From the NCBI GenBank assembly GCA_900543515.1, contig UQRW01000015.1, forward strand, positions 1 through 41,562: DNA of 41,562 nt. The letters run 5' to 3'. The notes below the pieces were generated by a model that saw only the letters and a program-made list of their open reading frames with translations, ran no database searches and was not told where the DNA came from. Below, piece by piece: positions 22,364 to 30,643 of the stretch (position 1 is the stretch's first letter; each line of letters begins with the position of its first letter). This DNA is from an uncultured Collinsella sp. GTDB taxonomy: Bacteria > Actinomycetota > Coriobacteriia > Coriobacteriales > Coriobacteriaceae. Position numbers and translations under genes: made by a program.

Positions 22364-25168
22364 CTATAGCGAAACGAATCCGTTTTTCTTGATGCGGGCG
22401 AGTATGTTTTTGAGCTTGTTAAAGTCGAGCGGTTTGGACAAATGGGCGTTCATGCCGGCATCGTGTGCCGCCTTGGCGTCCTCGGCAAAGGCATTGGCGG
22501 TGAGCGCGATGATGGGGATATCGGCTGCATCGACCTTCTCGCTCAGACGAATCGTGCGGGTTGCCTCATAGCCGTCCATGCCCGGCATCATAATGTCCAT
22601 CAGGATCGCATCGAAGCTGCCGGCGGGATGCAACAGGTACAGATCGACGACCTCGTTGCCGTTGGCGGCGCGGGTGACCACGACGCCCTCGGATTCTAGC
22701 AGCGTCTGGGCAATCTCGGCATTCAATTCGTTGTCTTCGGCGAGCAGCACGTTCATGTCGGCGAGCGAGCAGTCGGGCGCACTCTCAACCGTATTCGCCC
22801 GCGCCTGGGGATTCTCGTCGATATCGAGCGGAATCTCCACGTAGAACGAGGTGCCCACATGGAGCTCACTGGTGACTTCGATGGTGCCGCCCATCAGTTC
22901 AATAAGCGACTTGACGATTGGCATGCCCATGCCGGTTCCTTGGAACTTGCTGCGCGCATCGTCACCTTCTTGGGCAAACGGCTCATAGATATGCTTTAAA
23001 AACTTGGGAGTCATGCCAATGCCGGTATCCGAAACGCTAAAGCAAAAGAGCGCGCGCCCGTTATCGAGTGGCTTGGTCTTTGAGCTAAAGGTGACGGAGC
23101 CGCCGCGCTTGTTGTACTTAATGCTGTTGTCTAATAGGTTGATCATGATCTGTCGGATATGGGTGGGACTGCCGATCATGTATGGCCCCGTGGCGTACGG
23201 CAGACTATTGTCCTGCATGGTGATGCCGTTACTGGACGCGCGGAGCTTGCACAGCACCAGTGTATCGTCACAGAGCTCTTTGAGGTTAAAAGGCGTATGC
23301 TCCAGTGTTAGCTTGCGGTCTTCGATTTTGCCCATCTCGAGGATGTCGTTGATCAGCGAGAGCAGGTGATTGGCGGCAACGCGCGCCTTGGCACGGCTCT
23401 CGCGGGCGACCTGGATATCGCCTTCCTTCAATTCCTCGATCTCGATAAGGCCCAGGATACCGTTGAGCGGCGTACGGATGTCGTGGCTCATACGCGTGAG
23501 GAATGCCGTCTTAGCGGCGTTGGCAGCATCGGCTTTTTTGCGCTCGGTTCGAGCGCGCACGAGTGCCCAGATGAGCAGGACGATGCCGACCGACAACATA
23601 CCGATGAGGGCAGCTGCAACGGCGGCACGGTTGCGATAAAGGAATTGAAGCGTGTTGGATTCCTGGGCCGTGTACGACGTGGAGGAGTAATTGCTTGCGG
23701 AGAGCGATTCTCCGGCATTGATGATGCCCTTGTTGATAATTCCCAGCAGCTCGGGCTTTCCGCGCGAAATCCAGCACGAGAGCTCACAGGTGTCAGGGAG
23801 CTCGACCGTCTCGTAGCCTTCGAGATCATGACGATCGCCGATGGTTTTTACGCGTGAACTGGGAGCGACGATGCAGTGCGCCGTTCCCTTCCTGAGGGCG
23901 TCGAACGCTTCATCGTCGGATTGGTATTCGGTCACGGTCGCTGTGGGGAACAGACTTTCAAGTGCATTTTTGTTGACAAACGATGATTTGGTACAGGCGA
24001 TGTTCTGAAGGTCTTTGTTCAGGTTGCTGCCGGTGTGGATGGCGGTGAGAGATATGGTCCCCAACGATACCGACTGCACAATGCCTGATTGCTCGGCAAG
24101 CCAGTAATCTCGGTATACCGGCAGTGCAACGTCTATGCTTCCCTTTGACAGGGCCTTTGACATCATCTTGTAGCTATCAAAGGCGACGGTTTTGACCGTA
24201 ATGCCAAATTTATCGTGCAACGTCGTCGCAAGCGATGCGAGCGAGCCTTCCATTTCGCCGCTTTCGTCTTCGTTGCAGTAGGGGAGTTTGCCCGTAATGT
24301 AGCCGAGCGTGATGGTGTTGTCATTTGCTTTGAGCCAGGCACGCTCGTCGCCAGTGAGCGAGGATGAGCCGCTGTTTTGCGCTGAATAGTTCGATTTGAC
24401 CTCGTCGTTATAGCGGGGGTTGACGCGGTTGATTGCCGCCATTGCAGAGTTGATGTCGTCCATCAGGTCGGAGCGACTTTTGGGGACGGCAAAGTAGTAG
24501 TCGCTCGAACCAACGTAGAACATGGGGGAGGCGCTGGGCGACGAGGTCGTGTCGTTCATGATGATGGCATCGACCTCGTTGTTTGCGAGCGCGTCAAAGA
24601 GGGCACCGCCAGTGTCGATTTCTTTATAGGTGCAGGTAATGCCTTCGTTGGCGAGCCACTGCTGGCCAACGAAGGTTTGCATAACGCCGGAGTTGCAACC
24701 GATAGTGAGACCCTGGAGCGCTTGGGGGTCACCCTTTGCGAGGTCGTCGCGATCGGGCTTGGCGTAGATGTAGTAGCGCTCGGTGCCCTCGGGGTTCGAG
24801 GAAAAGAGCAGCTTTTGGGCGCGTTCCTCGGAGTAGGAGATGTTTGGCATAAGGTCGATTTCGCCTGCCTCGAGCATGTCCATAAGCTCGGTGAAGGTGC
24901 CGGAGACGTATTCGTACCGCCAGCCGGGCGTGTAGTACGACAGGGTCTGGAGGTACTCGTAACCCCATCCCGAGAGACGCTCGCCGGGGGTGCCGTCCTG
25001 GAAGCCCTCGTTGTTGACGAGCCAGCCGACGCGGACCGTTTTGACCTGCTGATCGGAGTCGGCGGCAAAGGCAGGGGCGGGCGCGACGGCGCTCAGTACG
25101 GCGAGTGCGGTAAGCGCAACGGCCAAGGCGCGATATATAGCTGAACGAAGGACAGTGGCAGCTCTCAC
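22364..25168 (-). CDS. Hybrid histidine kinase with two fused solute-binding domains
   Basis: About 934 aa. The start is taken as GTG 25168, with AGGA 6 bases upstream; TTG 25174 is the alternative. Signal peptide (LAVALTALAVLSAVAPAPAFA), then two tandem family 3 solute-binding domains (about 40-265, with VRVGWLVNNEGFQ and MPNISYSEERAQKLLFS; about 280-500, with ITLGYITGKLPYC), one TM helix (about 513-536), HisKA with MSHDIRTPLNG (His about 560), HATPase with NLLDNSIKYN and GTGMGMPIV, and a receiver with LMDIMMPGMDG (Asp about 856) and LSKP. EvgS/BvgS-like architecture without an Hpt domain; no separate response regulator with DNA-binding domain lies nearby. It is the intact relative of the broken pair at 18714-21771, facing it. 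Confidence 0.9.
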   Translation of the reverse strand: MRAATVLRSAIYRALAVALTALAVLSAVAPAPAFAADSDQQVKTVRVGWLVNNEGFQDGTPGERLSGWGYEYLQTLSYYTPGWRYEYVSGTFTELMDMLEAGEIDLMPNISYSEERAQKLLFSSNPEGTERYYIYAKPDRDDLAKGDPQALQGLTIGCNSGVMQTFVGQQWLANEGITCTYKEIDTGGALFDALANNEVDAIIMNDTTSSPSASPMFYVGSSDYYFAVPKSRSDLMDDINSAMAAINRVNPRYNDEVKSNYSAQNSGSSSLTGDERAWLKANDNTITLGYITGKLPYCNEDESGEMEGSLASLATTLHDKFGITVKTVAFDSYKMMSKALSKGSIDVALPVYRDYWLAEQSGIVQSVSLGTISLTAIHTGSNLNKDLQNIACTKSSFVNKNALESLFPTATVTEYQSDDEAFDALRKGTAHCIVAPSSRVKTIGDRHDLEGYETVELPDTCELSCWISRGKPELLGIINKGIINAGESLSASNYSSTSYTAQESNTLQFLYRNRAAVAAALIGMLSVGIVLLIWALVRARTERKKADAANAAKTAFLTRMSHDIRTPLNGILGLIEIEELKEGDIQVARESRAKARVAANHLLSLINDILEMGKIEDRKLTLEHTPFNLKELCDDTLVLCKLRASSNGITMQDNSLPYATGPYMIGSPTHIRQIMINLLDNSIKYNKRGGSVTFSSKTKPLDNGRALFCFSVSDTGIGMTPKFLKHIYEPFAQEGDDARSKFQGTGMGMPIVKSLIELMGGTIEVTSELHVGTSFYVEIPLDIDENPQARANTVESAPDCSLADMNVLLAEDNELNAEIAQTLLESEGVVVTRAANGNEVVDLYLLHPAGSFDAILMDIMMPGMDGYEATRTIRLSEKVDAADIPIIALTANAFAEDAKAAHDAGMNAHLSKPLDFNKLKNILARIKKNGFVSL

Positions 25169-25259
25169 ATGCAATCCTAACGAATCGAGACATTACCGCA
25201 TAAGAATACCAGCTCAGCCTGCCCAGCCGGCAGCGGCACCGCTAAACGGTTCCGCCCGG

Positions 25260-25309
25260 CAGTTGGGGACAGTCCCTTTCTGCCGGCACAAAAGGAACGT
25301 CCCTAACTG
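25260..25309. repeat. Imperfect GTCCC palindrome
   Basis: CAGTTGGGGACAGTCCCTTT (25260-25279) is an imperfect inverted match to AAAAGGAACGTCCCTAACTG (25290-25309). Shares GGGGAC/GTCCC blocks with the palindromes at 13991 and 39931. Lies between the divergent sensor and K+ channel genes. Confidence 0.5.
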
Positions 25310-25319
25310 ACGGTTGTGG

Positions 25320-25325
25320 GACAAT
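25320..25325 (+). promoter_or_regulatory. -10 box GACAAT for the K+ channel gene
   Basis: GACAAT 46 bases upstream of ATG 25366, directly after the GTCCC palindrome; no -35 hexamer. Confidence 0.35.
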
Positions 25326-25365
25326 ACCGAGCGAACGTGATTGGTTGTCCGTGGAAGGGGTCGCG

Positions 25366-25791
25366 ATGAAAAAGCTCAGGACGCTTGCCGACGTGTTGCG
25401 CCAGGCGGGCTTTGTGCGCATTACGGAGCTGTTCCTCGTCTTCTATCTGCTGTGCTCGACGGCCGTCTGGCTGTCCGAGCCCACGACCCTCACGTTTGGC
25501 GATGGCCTGTGGTTTAGCTTTGAGACGGTCTCGACCATCGGCTTTGGTGACATTCCGGCCGAAACGCCGGTTGCCCGCGCCATTACCGTCGTCTTGAGCG
25601 TCATCAGCATCTTCTACATCGCCATGCTCACGGGCGTGGCGGTGAACTACTGCAATACGCTTATCAAGATGCGTCAAAAGGACACCATGGCGCGCTTTAT
25701 GGATGATCTGGAGCATTTGGAAGAGCTCGATTGCGACGAGCTTGCCGATCTTTCGCGTCGCGTGCGCGAGTATCGTCGACGCCAGCGCTAG
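25366..25791 (+). CDS. Two-TM potassium channel protein
   Basis: 141 aa from ATG 25366, with GGAAGGGG about 6 bases upstream; an in-frame start at 25345 is less well placed. TM1 (ELFLVFYLLCSTAVWL), pore helix (GLWFSFETVS) with selectivity filter TIGFGD at residues 57-62, TM2 (ITVVLSVISIFYIAMLTGVAV) and a short charged C-terminal tail. This is the Ion_trans_2 minimal K+ channel fold, acting as a tetramer in the membrane. The filter TIGFGD rather than TVGYGD is a known variant. No RCK domain, so gating is unknown. Followed 36 bp later by the LOG-family gene. Confidence 0.88.
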   Translation: MKKLRTLADVLRQAGFVRITELFLVFYLLCSTAVWLSEPTTLTFGDGLWFSFETVSTIGFGDIPAETPVARAITVVLSVISIFYIAMLTGVAVNYCNTLIKMRQKDTMARFMDDLEHLEELDCDELADLSRRVREYRRRQR

Positions 25792-25827
25792 AACGGGCGC
25801 CGTGCGTCACGATGAGGGGGACTGAAT

Positions 25828-26361
25828 ATGAATATCACCGTGTACCTGGGTGCCAACACTGGCAATGACCCGGCATTTCTGCCCGCGGTGCAGGAGCTGG
25901 GCAACTGGATTGGCGCCAACGGACACGCGCTGGTATACGGCGGGTCCAAATCGGGCCTGATGGGTGCGCTCGCCGATAGCGTGCTCGATGCTGGCGGACA
26001 CGTGACGGGTGTGGAGCCGAGCTTTTTTATCGAGGCCGAGTTTCAACATGACGGTATCGACGACCTCATCGTGACGAGCGATATGGCGGAGCGCAAGGCC
26101 AAGATGATTGAGCTCGGCGATGCGTTCATCGCCTTTCCCGGTGGGACGGGCACGCTCGAGGAGATTGCCGAGGTCATGTCCGCGGTGTCATTGGGGCACC
26201 TGAGCGCTCCGTGCATCCTGTATAACCTGGGCGGTTACTACAACGACCTCAAGGCGCTGCTCGGGCACATGATCGATAAGGGTTTATCGAGCCCGCAGCG
26301 CCAGCAAGGCATTTACTTTGCCGACGATTTGCGCGAGATTGCCTCGATTATCAACGGATAA
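25828..26361 (+). CDS. LOG-family nucleoside 5'-monophosphate phosphoribohydrolase (TIGR00730)
   Basis: 177 aa, Rossmann-type fold. Catalytic signature PGGTGTLEE at residues 104-112 and MAERKAKM at 86-93 (Arg89 and Glu112 as the family's active-site pair), with YGGSKSGLMGALAD near residue 37. Family reaction: cleavage of the N-glycosidic bond of nucleoside monophosphates (cytokinin ribotides in plants); the bacterial role is usually undefined and often annotated as lysine decarboxylase by mistake. GAGGGGGA lies before the ATG. Probably in an operon with the upstream K+ channel. Confidence 0.88.
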   Translation: MNITVYLGANTGNDPAFLPAVQELGNWIGANGHALVYGGSKSGLMGALADSVLDAGGHVTGVEPSFFIEAEFQHDGIDDLIVTSDMAERKAKMIELGDAFIAFPGGTGTLEEIAEVMSAVSLGHLSAPCILYNLGGYYNDLKALLGHMIDKGLSSPQRQQGIYFADDLREIASIING

Positions 26362-26441
26362 GTCTTGAGCCTGTCCCACTATGGCTCCCAATGGTGCCGT
26401 TTGCGGCGCAGACGGTTAGCTCGTTCGGGCAACGCTCGCTC

Positions 26442-26447
26442 TACAAT
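26442..26447 (+). promoter_or_regulatory. -10 box TACAAT for the ClC gene
   Basis: TACAAT 45 bases upstream of ATG 26487; no -35 at normal spacing. Confidence 0.4.
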
Positions 26448-26486
26448 AAAACATAACTATGTCGACTTTGACCGCGGGAGGACCCG

Positions 26487-27776
26487 ATGGATAACCTTGC
26501 AAAACCCACAAACCGCGCGCTGTTTTTAGTTAGCGTTGCCGTGACCGGTGCGTTCGCAGGTGCCGCGGTCTGGCTGTTCTTTTTTGCGATGGAGCACGGT
26601 ATCGACTATCTGTGGACCGAGATTCCGTACGCGCTGGGCGTCGCTTCGCCCGAGCTTGCCAGCGGCCCGTTTGGCTTTTTGCCGTACCCGTTTTTTGTCT
26701 GCTTGCTGGGCGGTCTGTTAATTGGTCTGTACGAAAAGATGACAGGCACCAAGACCGATGACCTCAACCAGGTGATGGCTAAGGTTAAGCAAGACGGGCA
26801 CTACCCGTACGACAACCTGGGCAAGCTTTCGCTCGCGGCATTGCTGCCGCTGCTGTTTGGCGGAAGTATTGGACCGGAGGCCGGCCTGACCGGCGTTATC
26901 GCGGGTCTGTGCAGCTGGGTTGGCGACCGCATGCGCCGCTTTGGCGCCGTATTTAGGGAGCTTACGCTGCTGGGTACCCAGGCCGCGTTGACGGCGCTCT
27001 TTACCGCGCCCGTCTTTGGCTTTGTGGCACCGCTTGCCGGTAGCGCCGACGGCGACGAGGGCTCTGCGTCCGACGAGATCACCATCAGGCTGCCCAAGGC
27101 GCAAAAGACCGTGGTTTACGGCATCGCGATTGCCGGCGGCCTGGGCACCTACCTGCTGCTTGGCCAGCTTGTGGGCGGCGGCATGGGTATGCCCAGGTTC
27201 GAGGCTGCCGTGGTGGGCAACTTGGAGCTTACCTGGCTCGTCCCTCTGTCGCTGATCGGAACAATCTGCGGCTGGCTGTACTTTGTCTCTGAGCACGCGA
27301 GCGAAGCGCTTGCCCATGCCATAGGGGAGCGTCCTGTCGTCAAGGCCATGCTAGCCGGTCTGGCGCTCGCCATCTGCGGCACGGTCCTGCCCTACACCAT
27401 GTTTGCCGGCGAGACTCAGGCCGACGTGCTCATGGAAACCTACCTGACCATTCCCGCTGGCGTGCTTATCGCGACCGGTCTTGTTAAGGCCATGCTGACG
27501 CCCGCCCTCATCAACCTTGGTTGGCGCGGCGGCCACTTCTTCCCGGTTATCTTCTCAGGCGTAAGCTTGGGCTATGGCCTTGCCATCCTCACCGGCGCAG
27601 ATCCGGTCTTTTGCGTCGCCGTCTGCACGGCATCGACGATGGGTGCGGTCATGCGTCAGCCGGTCATGGTCGTGGGCCTGCTGCTCATGTGCTTCCCACT
27701 CAAGGGTATCGTCTGCATGATCATCGCCGCCGTCATCGCCGCCGGCATTCCACTGCCCAAGCCGCTGCGCAAATAG
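26487..27776 (+). CDS. ClC-family chloride channel/transporter
   Basis: 429 aa, about ten or more hydrophobic segments. The ClC anion-pathway motif appears as GSIGPEAGLTG near residue 125, with the external gating Glu in the position expected for GxEGP-type ClCs; a second conserved block is GGHFFPVIFSGVSLGYG near 350 (the GGxFxP element). A polar insert (SADGDEGSASDE) lies mid-protein. Whether it is a channel, a Cl-/H+ antiporter or a fluoride exporter cannot be fixed here. GGGAGGACCCG precedes the ATG. Followed 35 bp later by the EFR1-type gene. Confidence 0.88.
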   Translation: MDNLAKPTNRALFLVSVAVTGAFAGAAVWLFFFAMEHGIDYLWTEIPYALGVASPELASGPFGFLPYPFFVCLLGGLLIGLYEKMTGTKTDDLNQVMAKVKQDGHYPYDNLGKLSLAALLPLLFGGSIGPEAGLTGVIAGLCSWVGDRMRRFGAVFRELTLLGTQAALTALFTAPVFGFVAPLAGSADGDEGSASDEITIRLPKAQKTVVYGIAIAGGLGTYLLLGQLVGGGMGMPRFEAAVVGNLELTWLVPLSLIGTICGWLYFVSEHASEALAHAIGERPVVKAMLAGLALAICGTVLPYTMFAGETQADVLMETYLTIPAGVLIATGLVKAMLTPALINLGWRGGHFFPVIFSGVSLGYGLAILTGADPVFCVAVCTASTMGAVMRQPVMVVGLLLMCFPLKGIVCMIIAAVIAAGIPLPKPLRK

Positions 27777-27811
27777 CGCGGTTAATCGCGAGTCAACTCC
27801 AGGGGTACGAG

Positions 27812-28603
27812 ATGATCCTGTACTTTAGCGCGACAGGGAACAGCGAGCATGTGGCGCGTCGCATTGCGGCGGCGACGGACGACAGGGTTATGTCGATTGA
27901 GCGCTTTGATGCCGAGGCCTTTCGCCTTGCCTTGGCGGAAGGTCCCCGCCAACTGGGATTTGTTGCTCCGGTGTATGCCTGGGGTCTGCCGACACCGATG
28001 ATCGAGTTTTTGAAGACTGCCGACCTGTCGATTGTTGCCGGTACAAAGGGCGGCGAGCGCCCCTATACGTTCTATGTTTCGACGTACGGTTCGACGACCG
28101 GCCAATCGGCCAAGTTTGCCCGCGATCTGCTACACGAGCGTGGGCTCGAGTTAGATGCGGCGATGAGCGTCAAGATGCCCGATACCTGGACGCCTGTTTT
28201 CGACCTGTCTGACCCTCAAAAGGTTGAGGGTATCAATAGAGCTGCCGAGGCGCAGATTGATGCCGTGATCGAGGCGGTGCGGGCACGCCGCACGGGCAAC
28301 ATGATGCGCCATCGCGTGCCTTTGTTTGCATTGTGCGCGTATCACGCAATTGGGCTGCCGCGCATGCAACAGACGAGCAAGTTTGCCGTCGATGCCGATC
28401 GCTGCATCGGCTGCGGCCTGTGTGCCAAGCGCTGCCCCATGGCGGCGATTGAGATGCGCGACGGCCTTCCCGTCTGGACAAAGCCGGAGTGCGCCGCCTG
28501 CCTTCGTTGCCTGCACTGTTGTCCCAAATTTGCCATCTCGCACGGTAAGCGCACGGCATCCCACGGTCAGTACAGGCATCCCAAGCCAGGTGTGAGGATG
28601 TAG
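27812..28603 (+). CDS. EFR1-type flavodoxin-ferredoxin protein
   Basis: 263 aa from ATG 27812, with AGGGG about 7 bases upstream; the same frame is open inside the ClC gene back to 27521 but that part is not coding. N-terminal flavodoxin-like domain with phosphate loop FSATGNSEHVA (residues 5-15) and FVAPVYAWGLPTPMIEF; C-terminal 2x[4Fe-4S] ferredoxin with CIGCGLCAKRCP and CAACLRCLHCCP. EFR1-family proteins combine FMN and clusters as small soluble electron carriers in anaerobes; the partner enzyme is not known. The stop is only 15 bp from the stop of the convergent EamA gene. Confidence 0.9.
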   Translation: MILYFSATGNSEHVARRIAAATDDRVMSIERFDAEAFRLALAEGPRQLGFVAPVYAWGLPTPMIEFLKTADLSIVAGTKGGERPYTFYVSTYGSTTGQSAKFARDLLHERGLELDAAMSVKMPDTWTPVFDLSDPQKVEGINRAAEAQIDAVIEAVRARRTGNMMRHRVPLFALCAYHAIGLPRMQQTSKFAVDADRCIGCGLCAKRCPMAAIEMRDGLPVWTKPECAACLRCLHCCPKFAISHGKRTASHGQYRHPKPGVRM

Positions 28604-28618
28604 CGGCTGCTGGCCGCG

Positions 28619-29494
28619 CTACTTCCAAACTGCGAGCGCTGCAGTGCCCAGGACGATGAGAGCGAGACCGATGGCGCTGCGTCGTGAGAGTTTTTCGTTG
28701 AATGCCAGGCGCGCAAATAGTACCGATACGACAATCGATAGTTTGTCGATCTGCACCACGACGCTCACCTGGCCTGTGGCGATGGCGTAGTAGTATAGCA
28801 GCCACGATGCGCCAGTCGCAATGCCCGATGCCGCGAGAAATACGAGTTCATAGCGGTCTACGTGCACGGCTTGGCCCATCTTGCCTTTAGCTGCCACGAT
28901 TGCCCATGCCATAACCAGTACCACACAGGTACGGATTGCCGTGGCCAGGTTGGATTCGACGCCTTCGATGCCAGCCTTGGCAAGGATGGACGTGAGCGCT
29001 GCGAACACGGCGGCGCCGAGGGCGTAAGCGAGCCAGGTCCGGTCTTGCTGCTGCTCGGGTCCGGCAGACTGCTTCTTCTCGATCATTAAAAACGTGCCGA
29101 GGGTGATGACAGCGGTCCCCACGAGCTTAACCGCAAGGTTGCTCGTCTCGCCAAAAAGCACGATGGCGATCAGTGCAGCGAGTACGGTGCTCATCTTGTC
29201 GACCGGTACGACCTTATTGACGTCTCCGATGCCCAACGCCTTAAAGTAACAGATCCACGAAGCACCGGTAGCGAGTCCCGAGAGGACGAGAAAGAGCCAA
29301 GATCTGGGTTCGATGCTGCCGATGGTTCCAATGGATCCAGAAATGCCCGCCATTGCCCAGGCGAAAACGAGCACCACGCAGGTGCGAATAGCCGTCGCGA
29401 CATCGGAGTCGGTCTGCTTGATGCCGCATTTGGCCAGGACAGATGTGACGCCGGCAAAGAAAGCCGACACAAATGCTGCTGCGACCCACGACAC
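28619..29494 (-). CDS. EamA-family (DMT) transporter
   Basis: 291 aa, ten TM helices in two homologous halves: SVLAKCGI...ATAIRTCVVLVFAWA in the first and SILAKAGI...ATAIRTCVVLVMAWA in the second, an unusually well-preserved internal duplication. GTG start at 29494, nine bases after GGGAGG. Member of the drug/metabolite transporter superfamily; substrate unknown. Convergent with the EFR1 gene and followed upstream by a 450-bp gap rich in repeats. Confidence 0.85.
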   Translation of the reverse strand: MSWVAAAFVSAFFAGVTSVLAKCGIKQTDSDVATAIRTCVVLVFAWAMAGISGSIGTIGSIEPRSWLFLVLSGLATGASWICYFKALGIGDVNKVVPVDKMSTVLAALIAIVLFGETSNLAVKLVGTAVITLGTFLMIEKKQSAGPEQQQDRTWLAYALGAAVFAALTSILAKAGIEGVESNLATAIRTCVVLVMAWAIVAAKGKMGQAVHVDRYELVFLAASGIATGASWLLYYYAIATGQVSVVVQIDKLSIVVSVLFARLAFNEKLSRRSAIGLALIVLGTAALAVWK

Positions 29495-29632
29495 GGGTGA
29501 AATGCCTCCCCAAAGAACGACCGCGCCAGATTTACGGCGCTCGTCCGATGATACCGTCCCGCCATGAAGCTTTGGTATCGCTGTGGTGAGACAGGGGCCA
29601 TAGTTCGAGAGGGCATTTGGTTAAGGCTCGAA

Positions 29633-29816
29633 TCGAAGGTGAATGGTTTTCCGCGAAGTGAACGAGTAAATCTGGACCCCTGGAACATGCACACTTTTTT
29701 CGAACAAAACTGCAGGATTCTTAGACAAAAACCGCAGGAATTGAGTCCTTAAAAATGTCGATGCTACAGGGCACTGTTTTTACTCGTTCACTTCTCGGAA
29801 AAGTATTCACCTTCGA
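29633..29816. repeat. Inverted pair of 38-bp repeats around a 108-bp spacer
   Basis: 29633-29670 and 29779-29816 are inverted copies (35 of 38 positions). Read outward, the left copy on minus gives MCMFQGSRFTRSLRGKPFTFD and the right copy on plus gives MSMLQGTVFTRSLLGKVFTF, so similarity extends beyond the arms toward the centre. The spacer has T-rich and ACCGCAGG/ACTGCAGG repeats. No transposase. The rest of the 29495-29944 gap shows no supported gene. Confidence 0.6.
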
Positions 29817-29944
29817 TATGCTGACGGTGTCTTTTTGGTTGCCAAGAACTAGACGGTCTGCTGTGAGGGGCGGTGGTGACGCTATGCCGCCTTGTTTCAT
29901 TGAAAAAATAAGCGGGGTACCACCTAAGCTTTTTTAGCTGTCGA

Positions 29945-30643
29945 TTACAGATCGCGTACTCGATAAACCTTGGTGCTGACAGCGCAGCTGATTGCACATA
30001 GTGCGAGCGCCAGTACTGCAATTCCTGCACACAGACAGCCAAGGACGGCGGGATCGGGATTCGCTCCGGCAATCGACATGAGCCAGTTGCTGATGGGGTT
30101 GGAGGAGCTCAGCGTGGCCATGGCAAGGCATCCGAGCATGGCAAACAGGCCAACGGATAGGCGCAGCGCCTCCATGTGTCCAAATCGAAAGAACAGTGGC
30201 TGCGCCAAAAACACCATCATGAGGGAGATGAGCATCGATGCTGCCGAGGCGATTGCGATTTCAAAGACCGTCTGTCCTGTCGAAGGAATGCCCGCGCTGT
30301 TGAAGAGCGGGATGGCGACGACACTCAAAAGCGTAGCTGCACATGCCATGACGGCGGAGAAGGCAATAACGCTCAGGTAGCGTGCGCAGATGATGTCTTT
30401 GCGCGAGAAGGGCAGCGTTGCCCGGTAGCGCTCCCAACCGTTTTGATTGTCGAAACCGGCCAGTGAGTTCATGACCATGATAGGCGACATGGCGCTGACC
30501 GCGCAGGCGCCAGCACTCATGCCAGAGTCACCGTCCGATGCGTTGGCGAGGGTCAACACGACGAAGATGAACAAGCCGACGCCCGCAATGCTCGGGATAA
30601 GCGAACGAGCGATGGCGAGCTCGGACATAAAGGCGCGTTTCAT
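29945..30643 (-). CDS. ABC-2-type transporter permease
   Basis: 232 aa with six hydrophobic segments. The layout with RSLIPSIAGVGLFIFVVL, a cytoplasmic FDNQNGWERYRATLPFSRKDIICARYL loop (the 'W-Y-LP-SR--I--ARY' pattern of ABC2_membrane_5 permeases) and paired C-terminal helices is typical. The ATG at 30643 overlaps the ATPase stop (ATGA); AAAGGAG lies in the ATPase tail. Third gene of a GntR-ATPase-permease operon. Substrate unknown; YtrA-type operons often respond to cell-wall-active compounds (family knowledge). Confidence 0.88.
   Translation of the reverse strand: MKRAFMSELAIARSLIPSIAGVGLFIFVVLTLANASDGDSGMSAGACAVSAMSPIMVMNSLAGFDNQNGWERYRATLPFSRKDIICARYLSVIAFSAVMACAATLLSVVAIPLFNSAGIPSTGQTVFEIAIASAASMLISLMMVFLAQPLFFRFGHMEALRLSVGLFAMLGCLAMATLSSSNPISNWLMSIAGANPDPAVLGCLCAGIAVLALALCAISCAVSTKVYRVRDL

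Noticed and set aside
27521..27811. N-terminal extension of the EFR1 gene into clc
   Set aside because: Overlaps the ClC gene in a different frame; flavodoxin domain begins at 27812 with a ribosome site.
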